Source: Saccharum officinarum (Eukaryota; Streptophyta; Magnoliopsida; Poales; Poaceae). From it: DNA of 64,000 nt. The notes under the pieces were generated by a model. The model was not told the DNA's origin and made no database searches. It worked only from the letters and a program-made list of their open reading frames with translations. The position numbers and the translations under genes are program-made. The stretch's first letter is position 1, and each line of letters begins with the position of its first letter. This document shows positions 8,923 to 19,609 of this stretch, piece by piece. The stretch spans positions 9,772,191 through 9,836,190 of the forward strand of contig CM036223.1 in the NCBI GenBank assembly GCA_020631735.1, in the 5' to 3' direction.

Positions 8923-10914
8923 AATGGTTGCAATGACAATGTTCATTGTTAATATTATTCGGCCTCGTGAATAACATGGTTCGTAGTATACCCCTAATAT
9001 CCACAAGTAGCACTCCACGATTCTATCTCGAGCAAATGGAAGATTCGATCCAATATCTATATCCTTCCACCACCTATAAATTAAGTAGAGGTAATATTAT
9101 CAGTAATGGAACAGGTTTGTAATTTGAAATGTAATTAGGTAATAAATTTGTAGTGAAAAGAGTAACTTCACCTTGTAATGATATCCAACTCATGTTGGTG
9201 ATGGAGCTGCATAATATTTGAGTTCAACTTTGCAAGTTCCAACACCTTCTCATGCACCATGGCATCTTTCTCATACGTAGAGATGTAACACTTTGACTCA
9301 TAAATTCTAACTCTTCTAGGGAGGGGCATCTCAAATGCAGATTTTATTTCACGTGCCAATGACGAATCTTCCATGTAGGGTATCATTGTTTCTAAACGCC
9401 TTTGGCTGAATAGTATGGCTTTGTCAAGTATTACCTCTCCATGGGTCCTCATATGCGCAGCATTGTAAAGGTTCAGTAGGTCTTTAGGACCTTCCACTAG
9501 AAAACCACCTTCTTCATCTTTGAACCTCACAAACACATCTGAAATATGACGCAGATTTTTTCAGCTCCAGTTTCGAGAATTATAAGAATTGTATCAGGTA
9601 TGTAAGAGGACATACACTACGACTCCATATGTCAAGGTCATGGCGTTAGCCAAATGTTAAAAATCTACTTAACCACTATTATCATTGCCTTACCGGGTCC
9701 GCGCGCATTCTGGCTGCCTCACGGGAGGGAGAGAGGAAGAGATAGGGATGAGTCTAGTGAGAGAAAAGGGCATATGTGAGTTTGGTGGGTCCGTCGATTC
9801 ATGCCCCTGCCAGAGCACCAAACGCCGGGTGCACACAGGGGAGTTGGCCCTGTCTATCAGCCACCGTGATAAGGAAGCACGTGTGGGAGATGGTCACGGA
9901 TTTTTACCAACGGTTCGTATTACTAATGGCAAAAATGTTTTCAGAAAATATGAACCGACAGTGAAAATCATTTTAAAATTATCATATTTTCACCGACAAT
10001 TTGAATGCCAATACAAACTATTGGTGAAAATGATTTTCACCATCGATTTATATTACGAACCGTCAATAAAAATAATCACTATTAGTTTTTATAAAACCGC
10101 CGGTGAAAGTGCCATCGGTGAAAACCATTTTTGTAGCAGTAAGTTTATATGTAGAGCACGTTAGCCATGTAATTTATGCAGGCCAGCCACTTTGCTAGTT
10201 AAATTAATGACGATGCTAATTAATTCAGACCATGAAACGTAAGTCGCATGCAGGGTATTTTCGTTACTACCTGGCGAAACCCTGTATCGATGTTTCCGAA
10301 GTAGAAAAAACCACAATGCTACTGTCCCAATATCGTAGTCACTGACATCAGCAGTCTCCATCTGTGTGCAAGTGCAGCACAGATCTCTTGTTCGAACAGG
10401 TGATCCAAGCATAGACGCTCCAATGCATCGATGAGGTGCAGCTTACTACCAGCAGTTGTTGAACTTGCTATCATTTCGGCCACTTCTTCCCTGAGTTTGT
10501 CCGCTCGTTCTTCCATCTGAATCTGCTGAATATTATTCCATTAGAGAAATCTAAGCATCTATCACATCCTGAGTGTGCCCACATTCCACTTTATACCTGC
10601 TGTTGTGATGAAGCTGCTGCTGGGTTGGAGTAGCCGAGGAAGATATCTCCCCATATAGATGGGTGGAAAGTGCTGGTGTTCTGCCTCAGACGGCTGTCAC
10701 CCTCATCGTCAAGATCTTGCTCTGTTCTTGGGTTGGTATCCTGCTGCAGTTGGCGGCATTGCAACCTTGTTGGCTGCCGCCACTGCTGCTTCTGCCAACT
10801 CCATGAAATGCTTCTGGATCGCCTGAGCAACTGCGATCCGGAGGCAGTAATAATATGGTAGCTCCTGCTGCTATTACTGCGGTGCAATGGTAATTTGAAG
10901 GAGAGGGTGGCCAT
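8923..10914 (-). pseudogene. Terpene synthase, 3'-truncated (exons 1-4), right copy
   Basis: Exons on the minus strand: 1, 10914-10597, with the STFHPSIWGDIFLGY signature; 2, about 10525-10271, with ADKLREEVAEMI; 3, 9538-9172, with DLLNLYNAAHMRTHGE and LPRRVRIYESK; 4, from 9073, with [20 protein letters not shown]. Introns have GT-AG ends and the phases fit (D and R codons split at exon borders 2/3 and 3/4). Exon 4 homology ends at about 8923, just before the place of the Mg-binding DDxxD motif, where the repeat array begins and soon gives a stop. In exon 2 an extra CA at about 10362-10369 shifts the frame. Both lesions make it a pseudogene. It resembles the seven-exon cytosolic sesquiterpene synthases of grasses; the subfamily is inference. 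Confidence 0.9.
9685..10141. mobile_element. Probable DNA-transposon remnant in terpene synthase intron 2
   Basis: The intron between exons 2 and 3 holds a segment ending, on the minus strand, as ACTGCTACAAAAATGG followed by TTTTCACCGATGGCACTTTC. That resembles ends of CACTA-type elements, with sub-repeats such as ACCGGCGG and ACCGACAG. The left boundary and a target duplication are not clear. The plus-strand open frame 9685-10164 crosses this piece and is not credible as a gene. Confidence 0.4.
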
Positions 10915-11278
10915 TGCATTACAGACTGCTCCGTATGTATCTCCGAAATGATGACATGCCCTTCATCTATTTATGAAGTTGGTCTCTGATAATAAGATAG
11001 TATAAATTTGTGTAATCTAGTATAAATTTGTGTAATCTATCTAGAGTCACCAGGCACACGAGTTAAGTTGTTAATGATTTTAGAAGAAGCACACGAGTTG
11101 GGGAAAGAGACAAGTCGGAGAAAGAGACAACCCCTAGACACGAGGAACACGAGGTGGCCCAAGAACAGTCTCCATTGTTAATGAATTTCAGGCAAACGAA
11201 AAAAAATGCCCGTAAAAATAGACTTTTCTTCATTCTCTTAGAATTAGGAAGAAGCCCATCAACTCGGCACACTGTGAT
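10915..11278 (-). promoter_or_regulatory. 5' flank of right terpene synthase copy
   Basis: The flank is paralogous to 5697-6790. It carries an exact tandem duplication of the 20-mer TATAAATTTGTGTAATCTAG near 11001-11040, which on the minus strand includes TATA-like words about 90-120 bases before the ATG. Two GGGGAAAGAGACAA modules follow at 11099-11130. It ends at the assembly gap. Confidence 0.45.
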
Positions 11279-11378
11279 NNNNNNNNNNNNNNNNNNNNNN
11301 NNNNNNNNNNNNNNNNNNNNNNNNNNNNNNNNNNNNNNNNNNNNNNNNNNNNNNNNNNNNNNNNNNNNNNNNNNNNNN
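11279..11378. other. Assembly gap (100 N)
   Basis: Exactly 100 N bases, the usual placeholder for a gap of unknown size. The true distance between the terpene synthase flank and the retrotransposon is therefore unknown. Confidence 0.99.
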
Positions 11379-11483
11379 TCAAAACAACCATGCTACTGCT
11401 GCTTGCTACCTGATAAATTTTCTTTCACAATGGAGGAATGCCACGGGGCGAACTGCCTCAAGTGTGCCCCACAATGCCCACCT
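11379..11483. other. Host flank left of the Sirevirus
   Basis: Unique sequence between the gap and the LTR. It contains a tiny Cys-rich open frame starting at 11431 that ends at the LTR junction. Because it is cut by the gap upstream and is very short, I do not call it a gene. Confidence 0.4.
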
Positions 11484-11924
11484 TGAAAGCATCTAGGCCC
11501 CGAGGTTTGGTTTCGGCAATTGATGACAACGCTTTATTACCATGACTAACGTGTGTTTTGCAGAAACTTTGGTAAGTTAGGTCATGGAGGTTTTAACTGC
11601 TTTGGGCACCATGGTATTCATGCCCCTTGATGGAAATCGTTTCGGTTTTCAAAAGAGTGACGTCAAGATTAAGGACGGTTAGTTCCGGATGTCGAGGTGT
11701 TGAGAGACATTTGGAATAGTCGTTAGGATCTTCGTTTTTCTCTTTTGGCCGTACTATAAAGGGGGGCATGAGCGGGTAGCTTGACCTAGGCGAGTCCTAT
11801 GTTTAGGTGTGGTGCACACTTGTTAAACTTGGCGCTAGGCAGCTCTAGAATAGCTCAAAGTTCAGTTGGGAGCAACTTGGTTGAAGTTGTAACGCTTTTC
11901 GGAGAGTTTCGGGTCATTTTCCAG

Positions 11925-12320
11925 TGACCGGACGCGGTCCTCGGCATGACCGGACGCGTCCGGTCAGTTCAGTTCCGCGGCTGAGGTTTCAGCTCTGAGC
12001 ACCGGACGCGGTCCTCGCGAGGACCGGACGCGGTGGTCAGAAGTCAACACGTGTCACTTAAGGGAAACACCCGATCGGACGCGACCTGGGTGTGATCGGC
12101 GCGTCCGGTCATAGTCCAGTAAGGTCCTGAGACGACCGGACGCGTCCGGTCATCACCCATCGGACGCGGTAGCGCGTCCGGTGCGAGTACAGTAAGCTCC
12201 ACGCACGATCGGACGCGTCCGGTCACCCCTGACCGGTGCGTCCGGTCATTTAGGTGTTTTTCGGTTTTGACCGTTACGAGCGACCGGCGCGTCCGGTCAG
12301 TACGACCGGCGCGTCCGGTC
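11925..12320. repeat. Palindrome array in 5' LTR (CCGGACGC/GCGTCCGG)
   Basis: About a dozen half or full copies of GACCGGACGCGTCCGGTC and variants occur in 400 bases, in both orientations. Two linkers resembling AGTCCAGTAAGGTCC (12113 and 12190) sit between units. Palindromes of this kind are described for Sirevirus LTRs in maize, where they lie in the cis-regulatory region and attract small RNAs; this is established knowledge recalled, not tested here. The same array is in the 3' LTR at 23710-24105. Confidence 0.9.
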
Positions 12321-12372
12321 AGCTCGAGTTTTGCTGAGTCAGCAGGTAACGGTTCGTTTCGTCTGTGGGGTG

Positions 12373-12380
12373 TATAAATA
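12373..12380 (+). promoter_or_regulatory. TATA box of 5' LTR promoter
   Basis: TATAAATA lies ~55 bases after the palindrome array, in the position where LTRs A and B also have TATAAATA. It probably starts the genomic RNA about 30 bases downstream. The 3' LTR has it at 24158-24165. Confidence 0.75.
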
Positions 12381-13090
12381 CATCCCCACCACCTCTTTTA
12401 GAGGTCTCTTGCTCATTTGATCAGCTGATAAACACCTTTGAAGTGCAAGGTAGTGCAAGAGCACTAGTGAGGATAGAGATTTGAGAATCAAAGCTTGTGA
12501 GTTCCTCACTAGAGATTAGAGAGTAACAAGTGTGCATCCACTTTCTCATTTAGGCTCGTAGAGGTCAAGTGAGAGTTCTAGCTTGTTACTCTTGGTGATC
12601 GCCATCACCTAGACGGCTTGGTGGTGATTGGGAGTTTGGTGTTCATCCGGCGGAGCTTGTGGATGACCCAACTCATCTTGTGAGCGGTTGTGGGTGATTC
12701 ACCGCGACGGAGTGTCGAAGAATCAACCCGTAGAGAGCACTTGATCCTTGCGCGGATCAAGGGGGAGCGACACCCTTGCGCGGGTGCTCCAACGAGGACT
12801 AGTGGGGAGTGGCGACTCTCCGATACCTCGGAAAAACATCGCCGTGTTCCTTGCCCCTTTACATTCAAGCATTTACTTTCTCGTATTTACTTACATTGCT
12901 TGTTTACATTCCTAGACTTGCCATGCTAGACTAGGATTGGAAACTAGGGTGCAAAACTTTGTATCGGTAGACTCTCTAGGAACACAAGTAGACACTAGGG
13001 GTGAATTCCAGCTTGTAGGATTTATTCCTTGCTTTTATTTTTAGAAAAGCCCAATTCACCCCCCCTCTTGGGCATCTTGATCCTTTCAAT

Positions 13091-13103
13091 TGGTATCGGA
13101 GCC
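13091..13103 (+). other. Primer-binding site, initiator Met tRNA type
   Basis: TGGTATCGGAGCC lies two bases after the 5' LTR. It fits the methionine tRNA 3' end with one G for A change, a variant also present in element 3 (62182-62170). Confidence 0.9.
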
Positions 13104-13141
13104 GTGTTGCTCTACTTTTAGGCTTTACCGCCTAGAGCAAG

Positions 13142-15489
13142 ATGTCTAATGGGGAAGGACCACCTCCCACTTTTGAGGGAGACGATTTTCCATATTGGAA
13201 AATTCGTATGGAGGCGTACCTCGAAGCCATAGATGTTGGGTGTCTTAGAGCCGCAACCGAAGGGCTTCCCCCATAAGGGATCCCGCTAACCCAAGTGGTG
13301 ACGAGGAGAAGTACGACCGGTGGAATGCAAAGGCCAAAAATGCACTCTACCGGGGCTTAGGCAAAGATATCTTCAATCGCGTGCGTAATGCAAAGAACGC
13401 TCATGAATTGTGGGAAAATCTTTGTGCTCTCCATGAGGGAACTAAGAGTGAGCGTGAGGAACGCTATCACATAGCCTTAAAGAAAATTAATTCTTTTGAG
13501 ATGCTTCCCAAAGAAAGTGCTAATGACATGTACACTCGCTTGAATGTTCTTGTAGAGGACCTCAATGCTCTTGGGCTCACCAAAATGAGTCAATCGGATG
13601 TTGCAAGGAAGATCTTGAGTGTGCTTCCCGTTGAGAAGTATGGACATATTGTCACCGTGCTTCACCAAAGTGATCTTTCCACCGCAACACCAACGCAAGT
13701 TTTGGGGAAAATCAATGCTCATGAGATGTACATGCATATCACTCCGGAAGAGGGCTCATCATCTTCCAAGAAGAAAGACTTGGCCTTCAAAGCTAGTCAT
13801 GACAAGAAGAAGATGAAAGGCCAAGCCATGATGGTGCAAGAAAGCTCAAGTGATAGTGATGTTGATGATGAATCACTTGCACTCATGGTGAGAAAGACCA
13901 CCAAGATGTTAAAGAAGCTTAACAAGAGTGGCATCAAGTTCGATGGCAAGAAGAAGAAATTCTTCACAAGTAGCAAGAGAAAGCCAATCTCGGAGATGGA
14001 TTGCTACAATTGTGGTGAACTTGGTCATCTAGCTCATCAATGCCCTAGACCACCAAAAGACAAGTACAAGAACAAAAACAAGGGCAAGAAAAATGATTCA
14101 AGTGATGAAGAAGAAGAGAAGAAGAGGAACAAGCCATACAAGAAGAAGGATGGCAAAAAGAAGGAGTTCCACAAGAAAAAGAAGGGAGGAAAGGCATACA
14201 TTGTTGGTGATTGGCTCACCGACATTGAATCATCATGTGAGTCCTCCGAAGATGAAAGCAATGATGAGAAAGAGAAGGTTGCCGCATTTGTGATGGGGCC
14301 ATCATCTTCACCAACATCTTCATCACCACCTTCACCACCTCCTTCACCATCATCGTCCACTACTCACCTATGCCTTATGGCCAAGGGTGAACGAAAGGTA
14401 CAAAACCATGATAGTGATGATGATGACGATAGTGATAGTGATGATGAATATGACTCACCTTCTTATGATGAACTTGTAAAATTGTTAAACAAATACACTA
14501 AAATCATAAGAAGAACTAGAAGTGAAAATGATGATCTTCAAAATGAAAATGAATCACTCTCATCAAAGCTTGAAAATATTCAAAAGACTAGTGGTGAGTT
14601 TAGAGTTCAAAATGAAGTGATGTCTTCCACTCTCAAGGAACTCAAAACCTCCTATAAAGAGCTTAAAGATCAACATGATAAACTTGAGAAGAAGCATGAT
14701 GAGCTCATCACTAGACACAATTCTCTAAAGGACAAATATACCACATTAAAAATTGATTATGATAGTCTTGTGGTTGCTAATGAACTTGCTCTTGAGACAC
14801 ATGATGCTACTAACCATGTTGTTAAGTGTGATATAGCTACATCATGTGATGACTTGATCATTGAAAGCATTGAGCGAGGTTCTAGTAGCAAAGGCAAGAG
14901 TGTGGTTGAGTCAAGCAACCATGATGATTATGCCAAGATTAAGAGTGAAAATGAGAAGCTTGCAAGTGAGAACAAGAAGCTAAAAGGTTTGATGGCTCTT
15001 GAGAAGCAACCAACAAATGAGTCACTCATTGAAGAAAACAAAAAGCTCAAGCAAGAAAAAGAGCATCTCAAGACCGGCCTAAGCAAGTTCACAAGAGGCC
15101 AACATTTGCAAAGTGAGCTCCTCATGAACACCGTAATGAAGATGGATAGAAGTGGTATTGGGTACTTGGCAAATCAAGAGAAGAAAGCAAAAGCTCAACA
15201 ACAACAAAGCAAGTCAAAGCCCAAGCCAAAGAGATGTGTTGAGTGTGGTCAAGAAGGTCACTTTGCTCATGAATGCAAAACTCCACCACCACAACCCTTG
15301 CCCAAGCATGCTAGACCTTTCGCTTTCAATGCTCATTATATGCTAAGAAAAGATTCAAATGGAAAGATGAAAGTCATGTTTTTGGGTCCCCCAAACAAGA
15401 ATAGGCCAAAGAAAATATGGGTTGCCAAGTCACTAGTGGATAAAGTCAAGGGCCCCTCTCAAGTTTGGGTCCCTAAACAAAAAGCTTGA
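13142..15489 (+). pseudogene. gag: gag of element 1, with a one-base frameshift
   Basis: The ATG at 13142 begins a copia-type Gag (FPYWKIRMEAYLEA region). The frame stops at 13274-13276 after 44 codons, and the rest of Gag continues in another phase from at least 13261 to the TGA at 15487. The change can be explained by loss of one C in the run at 13268-13272. The remainder is well preserved: the capsid-like helical region, a CCHC zinc knuckle at 14002-14043 (CYNCGELGHLAHQC), acidic and Lys-rich tracts, a long coiled coil at about 14490-15120, and a second knuckle at 15235-15276 (CVECGQEGHFAHEC). Gag would form the virus-like particle and bind the RNA. Whether the indel is real or a base-calling error cannot be told from the sequence. 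Confidence 0.88.
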
Positions 15490-15503
15490 TCTCTTGTGTG
15501 TAG
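15487..15503 (+). other. gag-pol junction with acceptor-like TGTAG
   Basis: After the gag TGA at 15487-15489 comes TCTCTTGTGTGTAG and then GTGAAC, the first pol codons. The TAG at 15501-15503 is in the pol frame, so pol cannot be reached by simple read-through from upstream. Elements 2 and 3 have the same T-rich TTGTAG|GT at the same place, although the gag stop lies 14, 12 and 13 bases before the TAG in elements 1, 2 and 3. It looks like a 3' splice site. Confidence 0.5.
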
Positions 15504-18500
15504 GTGAACTACAAGACCGGTGGAACTCATTGGGTTATTGATAGTGGTTGCACTCAACATATGACCGGTGATCCTCGTATGTTCACCACCATTGAAGAGA
15601 ATGGTATATGTCAAGAGAAGATCACATTTGGGGATAATTCAAAGAGCAAAGTCAAGGGTATAGGCAAGATTGCAATATCACATGATCACTCACTCTCAAA
15701 TGTGCTCTATGTTGCTTCATTGAGTTTCAACTTGTTGTCCGTTGGGCAACTTTGTGACCTTGGCTTCCAATGCTTGTTCACACCAAATGAAGTGGAAGTT
15801 TCAAAGATAGATGACAAGCAAGTGATATTCAAAGGCTTTAGATACAATAATCTTTATCTTGTTGACTTCACCTCCGAAGATGCAAATTTGATGACATGTT
15901 TGTTCACCAAGACCTCACTTGGTTGGCTTTGGCATAGGAGGCTTGCTCATGTTGGAATGAACACTCTCAACAAGCTATTGAAGAAAGAACTAGTGAGAGG
16001 ATTGAAGGATGTGAAGTTTGAAAAGGACAAACCTTGTAGTGCATGTCAAGCGGGCAAACAAGTTGCAAACACTCATCCAACCAAAGCTTTCATGTCAACT
16101 TCAAGAGTGTTAGAACTTCTACACATGGATTTGTTTGGGCCTACAACATACAAGAGCTTGGGTGGTAATCTCTATTGTCTTGTGATAGTGGATGACTACT
16201 CAAGGTATACATGGACTTTCTTCCTTCATGACAAATCCGAAGTGGCAAATTGCTTCAAGAAGTTTGCAAAGAGAGCTCAAAATGAATTTGAAGTCAAGAT
16301 AAAGAAGATTAGAAGTGACAATGGGAAAGAATTTGACAACACCAACATTGAAGCTTATTGTGATGAAATTGGAATCAAGCATGAGGTGTCTTCAACCTAC
16401 ACTCCTCAACAAAATGGTGTAGTTGAGAGAAAGAACCGAACTTTGATCACCCTTGCAAGAACAATGCTAGATGAGTACAACACTCCGGAGAAGTTGTGGG
16501 CCGAGGCAATCAACACCGCATGCTATGCTTCAAATCGCCTCTTCCTACAAAAGTTTCTTGGCAAGACCCCCTATGAGTTGCTTAATGGCAAGAAGCCGGA
16601 CGTTTCCTTCTTCCGGGTGTTTGGTTGCAAATGTTACATCTACAAGAAGCGTCAACACCTAGGGAAGTTTCAAAGACGTTGTGATATTGGCTTTCTTGTT
16701 GGTTACTCATCAAAGTCCAAAGCATATAGAGTATTTAACCATGCCACCGGTTTGGTTGAAGAAACATATGATGTGGAATTTGATGAATCTAATGGCTCCC
16801 AAGGAGCAATTGAGAATTGTGATGATGTAGGTGATGAACCCTTGAGGGAGGCCATGAAGAACATGCCCGTGGGAGACATCAAGCCAAAAGATGATGATGA
16901 CGATGTACAAATTGTTGATCCACCATCTTCATCACGTGTGCCTCAAGATGATAACAAGAATGAGAGAGTTGAAAATGAAGACACTCATGTCTCTCATGAA
17001 CAATCCGAGGCACAAGCTCAAGATGTTGATGCTCCTCATCCACCTCCTCAAGTGGTTGATAAAAGAAATTCACCACTACTTCAAGCACATCCACAAGATC
17101 TCATCATAGGGAGTCCTACAAAGGGAGTAATGACTCGATCCCAAAAGCTAGCTTCTTTTGTTGAACATCACTCTTTTGTCTCTTGTGTTGAACCTAAGAA
17201 TGTAGAAGAAGCTCTTCAAGATCCGGATTGGGTGATTGCAATGCATGAAGAATTGAACAACTTCACCCGCAATCAAGTATGGACACTTGAAGAGCATCCC
17301 AAAGGTGCAAGAGTCATTGGAACCAAGTGGGTGTTCCGAAACAAGCAAGATGACCAAGGCATAGTGGTGAGGAACAAGGCAAGACTAGTTGCAAAGGGGT
17401 TCTCTCAAGTTGAAGGTCTTGATTTTGGAGAAACCTTTGCACCCGTTGCAAGACTTGAAGCCATTCGTATCCTCCTTGCTTATGCATCACATCATGATAT
17501 GAAACTATATCAAATGGATGTGAAAAGTGCATTTTTAAATGGCTTTATAAATGAACTAGTCTATGTTAATCAACCTCCCGGGTTTGAAGACCCTAGATAT
17601 CCTAATCATGTTTATAGGTTGTCCAAGGCGTTATATGGGCTCAAGCAAGCCCCTAGAGCGTGGTATGAACGCCTTCGGGACTTCCTCATTGAGAAGGGCT
17701 TCACCATTGGGAAGGTCGACACCACACTATTCACCAAGAAGTTTAATGGGGAGATCTTCATTTGTCAAGTATATGTTGATGATATTATCTTCGGATCAAC
17801 AAATGAAGATTATTGCAAAGAATTTGGTGAATTGATGTCAAAGGAATTCGAGATGTCAATGATTGGTGAGCTCACATTCTTCCTTGGCTTTCAAGTAAAG
17901 CAAATGAGAGAAGGGATTTTCATCTCTCAAGAAAAGTATACCAAGGATCTTCTCAAAAGATTCAAGATGGAAGAATGCAAACCAATCAAGACCCCAATGC
18001 CATCAAATGGACATCTCGACCTAGATGAGGGAGGTAAACCGGTTGATCAAACTCTCTACCGTTCTATGATTGGTAGCTTGTTATACCTTACCGCATCTAG
18101 GCCCGATATCATGTTTAGTGTGTGCATGTGTGCTCGCTTTCAAGCATGCCCTAAAGAACCTCACCTAAGTGCCGTAAAAAGAATCCTAAGATATCTTAAG
18201 CTCACCCCAAGCATTGGTCTTTGGTATCCCAAAGGAGCTAGATTCCAACTAGTTGGCTATTCCGATTCGGACTATGCCGGTTGCAAGATTGATAGAAAAA
18301 GCACATCCGGAGGGTGCCATTTGCTTGGAAGATCTTTAGTATCTTGGTCATCTAAAAAGCAAAATAGTGTGGCTTTGTCCACCGCCGAGGCGGAATACAT
18401 TGCCGCGGGGGCTTGTTGTGCACAAATCCTATATATGAAACAAACCCTCCTAGACTATGGAATTGTTCTTGAAAAGGTGCCACTTTTATGTGACAACGAA

Positions 18501-18728
18501 AGTGCCGTTAAAATTGCTAACAATCCGGTACAACACTCTCGCACCAAGCACATTGATATCCGCCATCACTTTCTAAGAGATCACGTTGCTAAAAATGACA
18601 TATCACTAGAAGGTGTAAGAAGTGAAAATCAATTAGCGGATATCTTCACTAAACCTTTGGATGAGGCAACCTTTTGTAGGTTAAGAAGTGAGCTCAATGT
18701 GCTTGATTCTAGTAACTTTAAAAAATGA
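15504..18728 (+). CDS. pol: pol polyprotein of element 1 (PR-IN-RT-RNase H)
   Basis: An uninterrupted frame of 1074 codons. Aspartic protease with DSG at residues 13-15. GAG-pre-integrase zinc region near 143-181 (H..H and CSAC). Integrase core with D209 in HMDLFGP, D272 in RSDNGKEF and E308 in NGVVERKNR. Acidic, variable linker 420-545. Reverse transcriptase from about 605 to 800 with YVDD at 757-760. RNase H with [10 protein letters not shown] and [10 protein letters not shown]. It ends [11 protein letters not shown] plus ~20 residues. All catalytic residues I can check are present, so the enzyme part looks functional. The start is uncertain: the frame opens with GTG directly after TAG, so translation needs splicing, cleavage from a Gag-Pol fusion, or another route. 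Confidence 0.95.
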   Translation: MNYKTGGTHWVIDSGCTQHMTGDPRMFTTIEENGICQEKITFGDNSKSKVKGIGKIAISHDHSLSNVLYVASLSFNLLSVGQLCDLGFQCLFTPNEVEVSKIDDKQVIFKGFRYNNLYLVDFTSEDANLMTCLFTKTSLGWLWHRRLAHVGMNTLNKLLKKELVRGLKDVKFEKDKPCSACQAGKQVANTHPTKAFMSTSRVLELLHMDLFGPTTYKSLGGNLYCLVIVDDYSRYTWTFFLHDKSEVANCFKKFAKRAQNEFEVKIKKIRSDNGKEFDNTNIEAYCDEIGIKHEVSSTYTPQQNGVVERKNRTLITLARTMLDEYNTPEKLWAEAINTACYASNRLFLQKFLGKTPYELLNGKKPDVSFFRVFGCKCYIYKKRQHLGKFQRRCDIGFLVGYSSKSKAYRVFNHATGLVEETYDVEFDESNGSQGAIENCDDVGDEPLREAMKNMPVGDIKPKDDDDDVQIVDPPSSSRVPQDDNKNERVENEDTHVSHEQSEAQAQDVDAPHPPPQVVDKRNSPLLQAHPQDLIIGSPTKGVMTRSQKLASFVEHHSFVSCVEPKNVEEALQDPDWVIAMHEELNNFTRNQVWTLEEHPKGARVIGTKWVFRNKQDDQGIVVRNKARLVAKGFSQVEGLDFGETFAPVARLEAIRILLAYASHHDMKLYQMDVKSAFLNGFINELVYVNQPPGFEDPRYPNHVYRLSKALYGLKQAPRAWYERLRDFLIEKGFTIGKVDTTLFTKKFNGEIFICQVYVDDIIFGSTNEDYCKEFGELMSKEFEMSMIGELTFFLGFQVKQMREGIFISQEKYTKDLLKRFKMEECKPIKTPMPSNGHLDLDEGGKPVDQTLYRSMIGSLLYLTASRPDIMFSVCMCARFQACPKEPHLSAVKRILRYLKLTPSIGLWYPKGARFQLVGYSDSDYAGCKIDRKSTSGGCHLLGRSLVSWSSKKQNSVALSTAEAEYIAAGACCAQILYMKQTLLDYGIVLEKVPLLCDNESAVKIANNPVQHSRTKHIDIRHHFLRDHVAKNDISLEGVRSENQLADIFTKPLDEATFCRLRSELNVLDSSNFKK

Positions 18729-19189
18729 GCGTGTGTTGTCCCTTGCATTGCATTGTATAATATGCCATGTTTATGTTTATCGCATTGTTTTTAGGGCTTG
18801 GCTAACACGGTTACGATAACCCTTCCTTGGAGGAGTGAAAAAGCCTAACCGTGGATCAAACTTGACAAGCATTCTAGTTTTACCTTCTTGTATTGCATTG
18901 CATATGCATGGTTGTTGTTCTTGTCGTTTCTTTTCGGTTAAGCTTTGAGCAACCTCTGTGTTCGTCCATGGATAGAGAGAGCATTTTGACGCTCCTAAAG
19001 GTTCAAAAACTCTATTGCATGGCCATACGTTGCTCCTTGGGTGTTTATTGCCTATTTTCTTAAAAATAATACTAGCCTAAGGCAATCTATTTTAAAAATT
19101 TTTGAGGGTTTGAGTGAGGTCTCTCACTTCGTGTTCCAATTGGTGTTTATTTGTGTCTCTTTGAATTGGAACCTGATTGGGAGAAGTCG
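18729..19189 (+). other. Spacer after pol
   Basis: AT-rich noncoding sequence between the pol stop and the internal palindrome array. No polypurine tract is here; the true PPT is ~4.5 kb further on, because an extra ORF sits between pol and the 3' LTR. No other signal is seen. Confidence 0.6.
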
Positions 19190-19219
19190 CGTCGAAGTTC
19201 GGAACAAAGAAGGGCGAAG

Positions 19220-19585
19220 AACAGTCATCGGACGCTGCACCGGACGCTGCACCGGACGCTGCACCGGACGCAGTAGTGCTTCACCACCGCGTCCGGTCTC
19301 GGCGTCCAGCAGCGCGTCCGGTCATCCAGAAGACCAACTCCAGATCTAATGATCGGACGCTGCACCGGACGCGCCTCTGTTTGACCACCGCGTCCGGTCC
19401 CGGTTACCACCACCGCGTCCGGTCATTCGCGATGTTTTCCCGAACTTCCAACGACCGGACTCAGACCGCGTCCGGTCAGTCCGCACCGGACGCGTCAGGT
19501 CACTCCAGGAGCTTACTGGAGTATGACCGGACGCTGCACCACCGCGTCCGGTCATATCGACCACCGCGTCCGGTCATCACGTGTC
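19220..19585. repeat. Internal palindrome array, outside the LTRs
   Basis: CGGACGCTGCAC is repeated four times from 19229, followed by many CCGGACGC and GCGTCCGGTC half-sites, the same motif as in the LTR arrays. The linker GAGCTTACTGGAG at 19509 is the reverse complement of the AGTCCAGTAAGCTC-type linker found in the LTR arrays. A TATA box follows at 19603, as in the LTRs. This looks like an LTR-type regulatory block duplicated into the element interior. Confidence 0.85.
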
Positions 19586-19602
19586 GCGCGGATCTAACTC
19601 CT

Positions 19603-19609
19603 TATAAAA
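19603..19609 (+). promoter_or_regulatory. Candidate internal TATA box for the extra ORF
   Basis: TATAAAA lies ~18 bases after the internal palindrome array, copying the LTR arrangement. Downstream lies a C-rich leader (19620-19920), a telo-box cluster and a possible leader intron, then the ATG at 20347. Proposed as an independent promoter; not tested. Confidence 0.5.

Larger units (their letters stand above)
11484..13088 (+). repeat. 5' LTR of element 1
   Basis: It begins TGAAAGCATCTAGG and ends GATCCTTTCA, with the PBS two bases later. A palindrome array lies at 11925-12320 and a TATA box at 12373. Comparison with the 3' LTR shows equal length and only scattered substitutions, for example CTTTTCGG against CTTTGCGG and ACACCCGATC against ACACCCCATC. 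Confidence 0.95.

Noticed and set aside
9685..10164. 159-codon plus-strand ORF
   Set aside because: It lies in the intron of the terpene synthase pseudogene and across a transposon remnant; no domain.
11431..11487. Short Cys-rich peptide (MEECHGANCLKCAPQCPP)
   Set aside because: Only 18 codons, cut upstream by the assembly gap and ending at the LTR junction; no way to support expression.
11925..12320. Regularly spaced palindromes resembling a CRISPR array
   Set aside because: Spacing is irregular, the site lies in LTRs of a plant retrotransposon and there are no cas genes; it is the known Sirevirus palindrome type.
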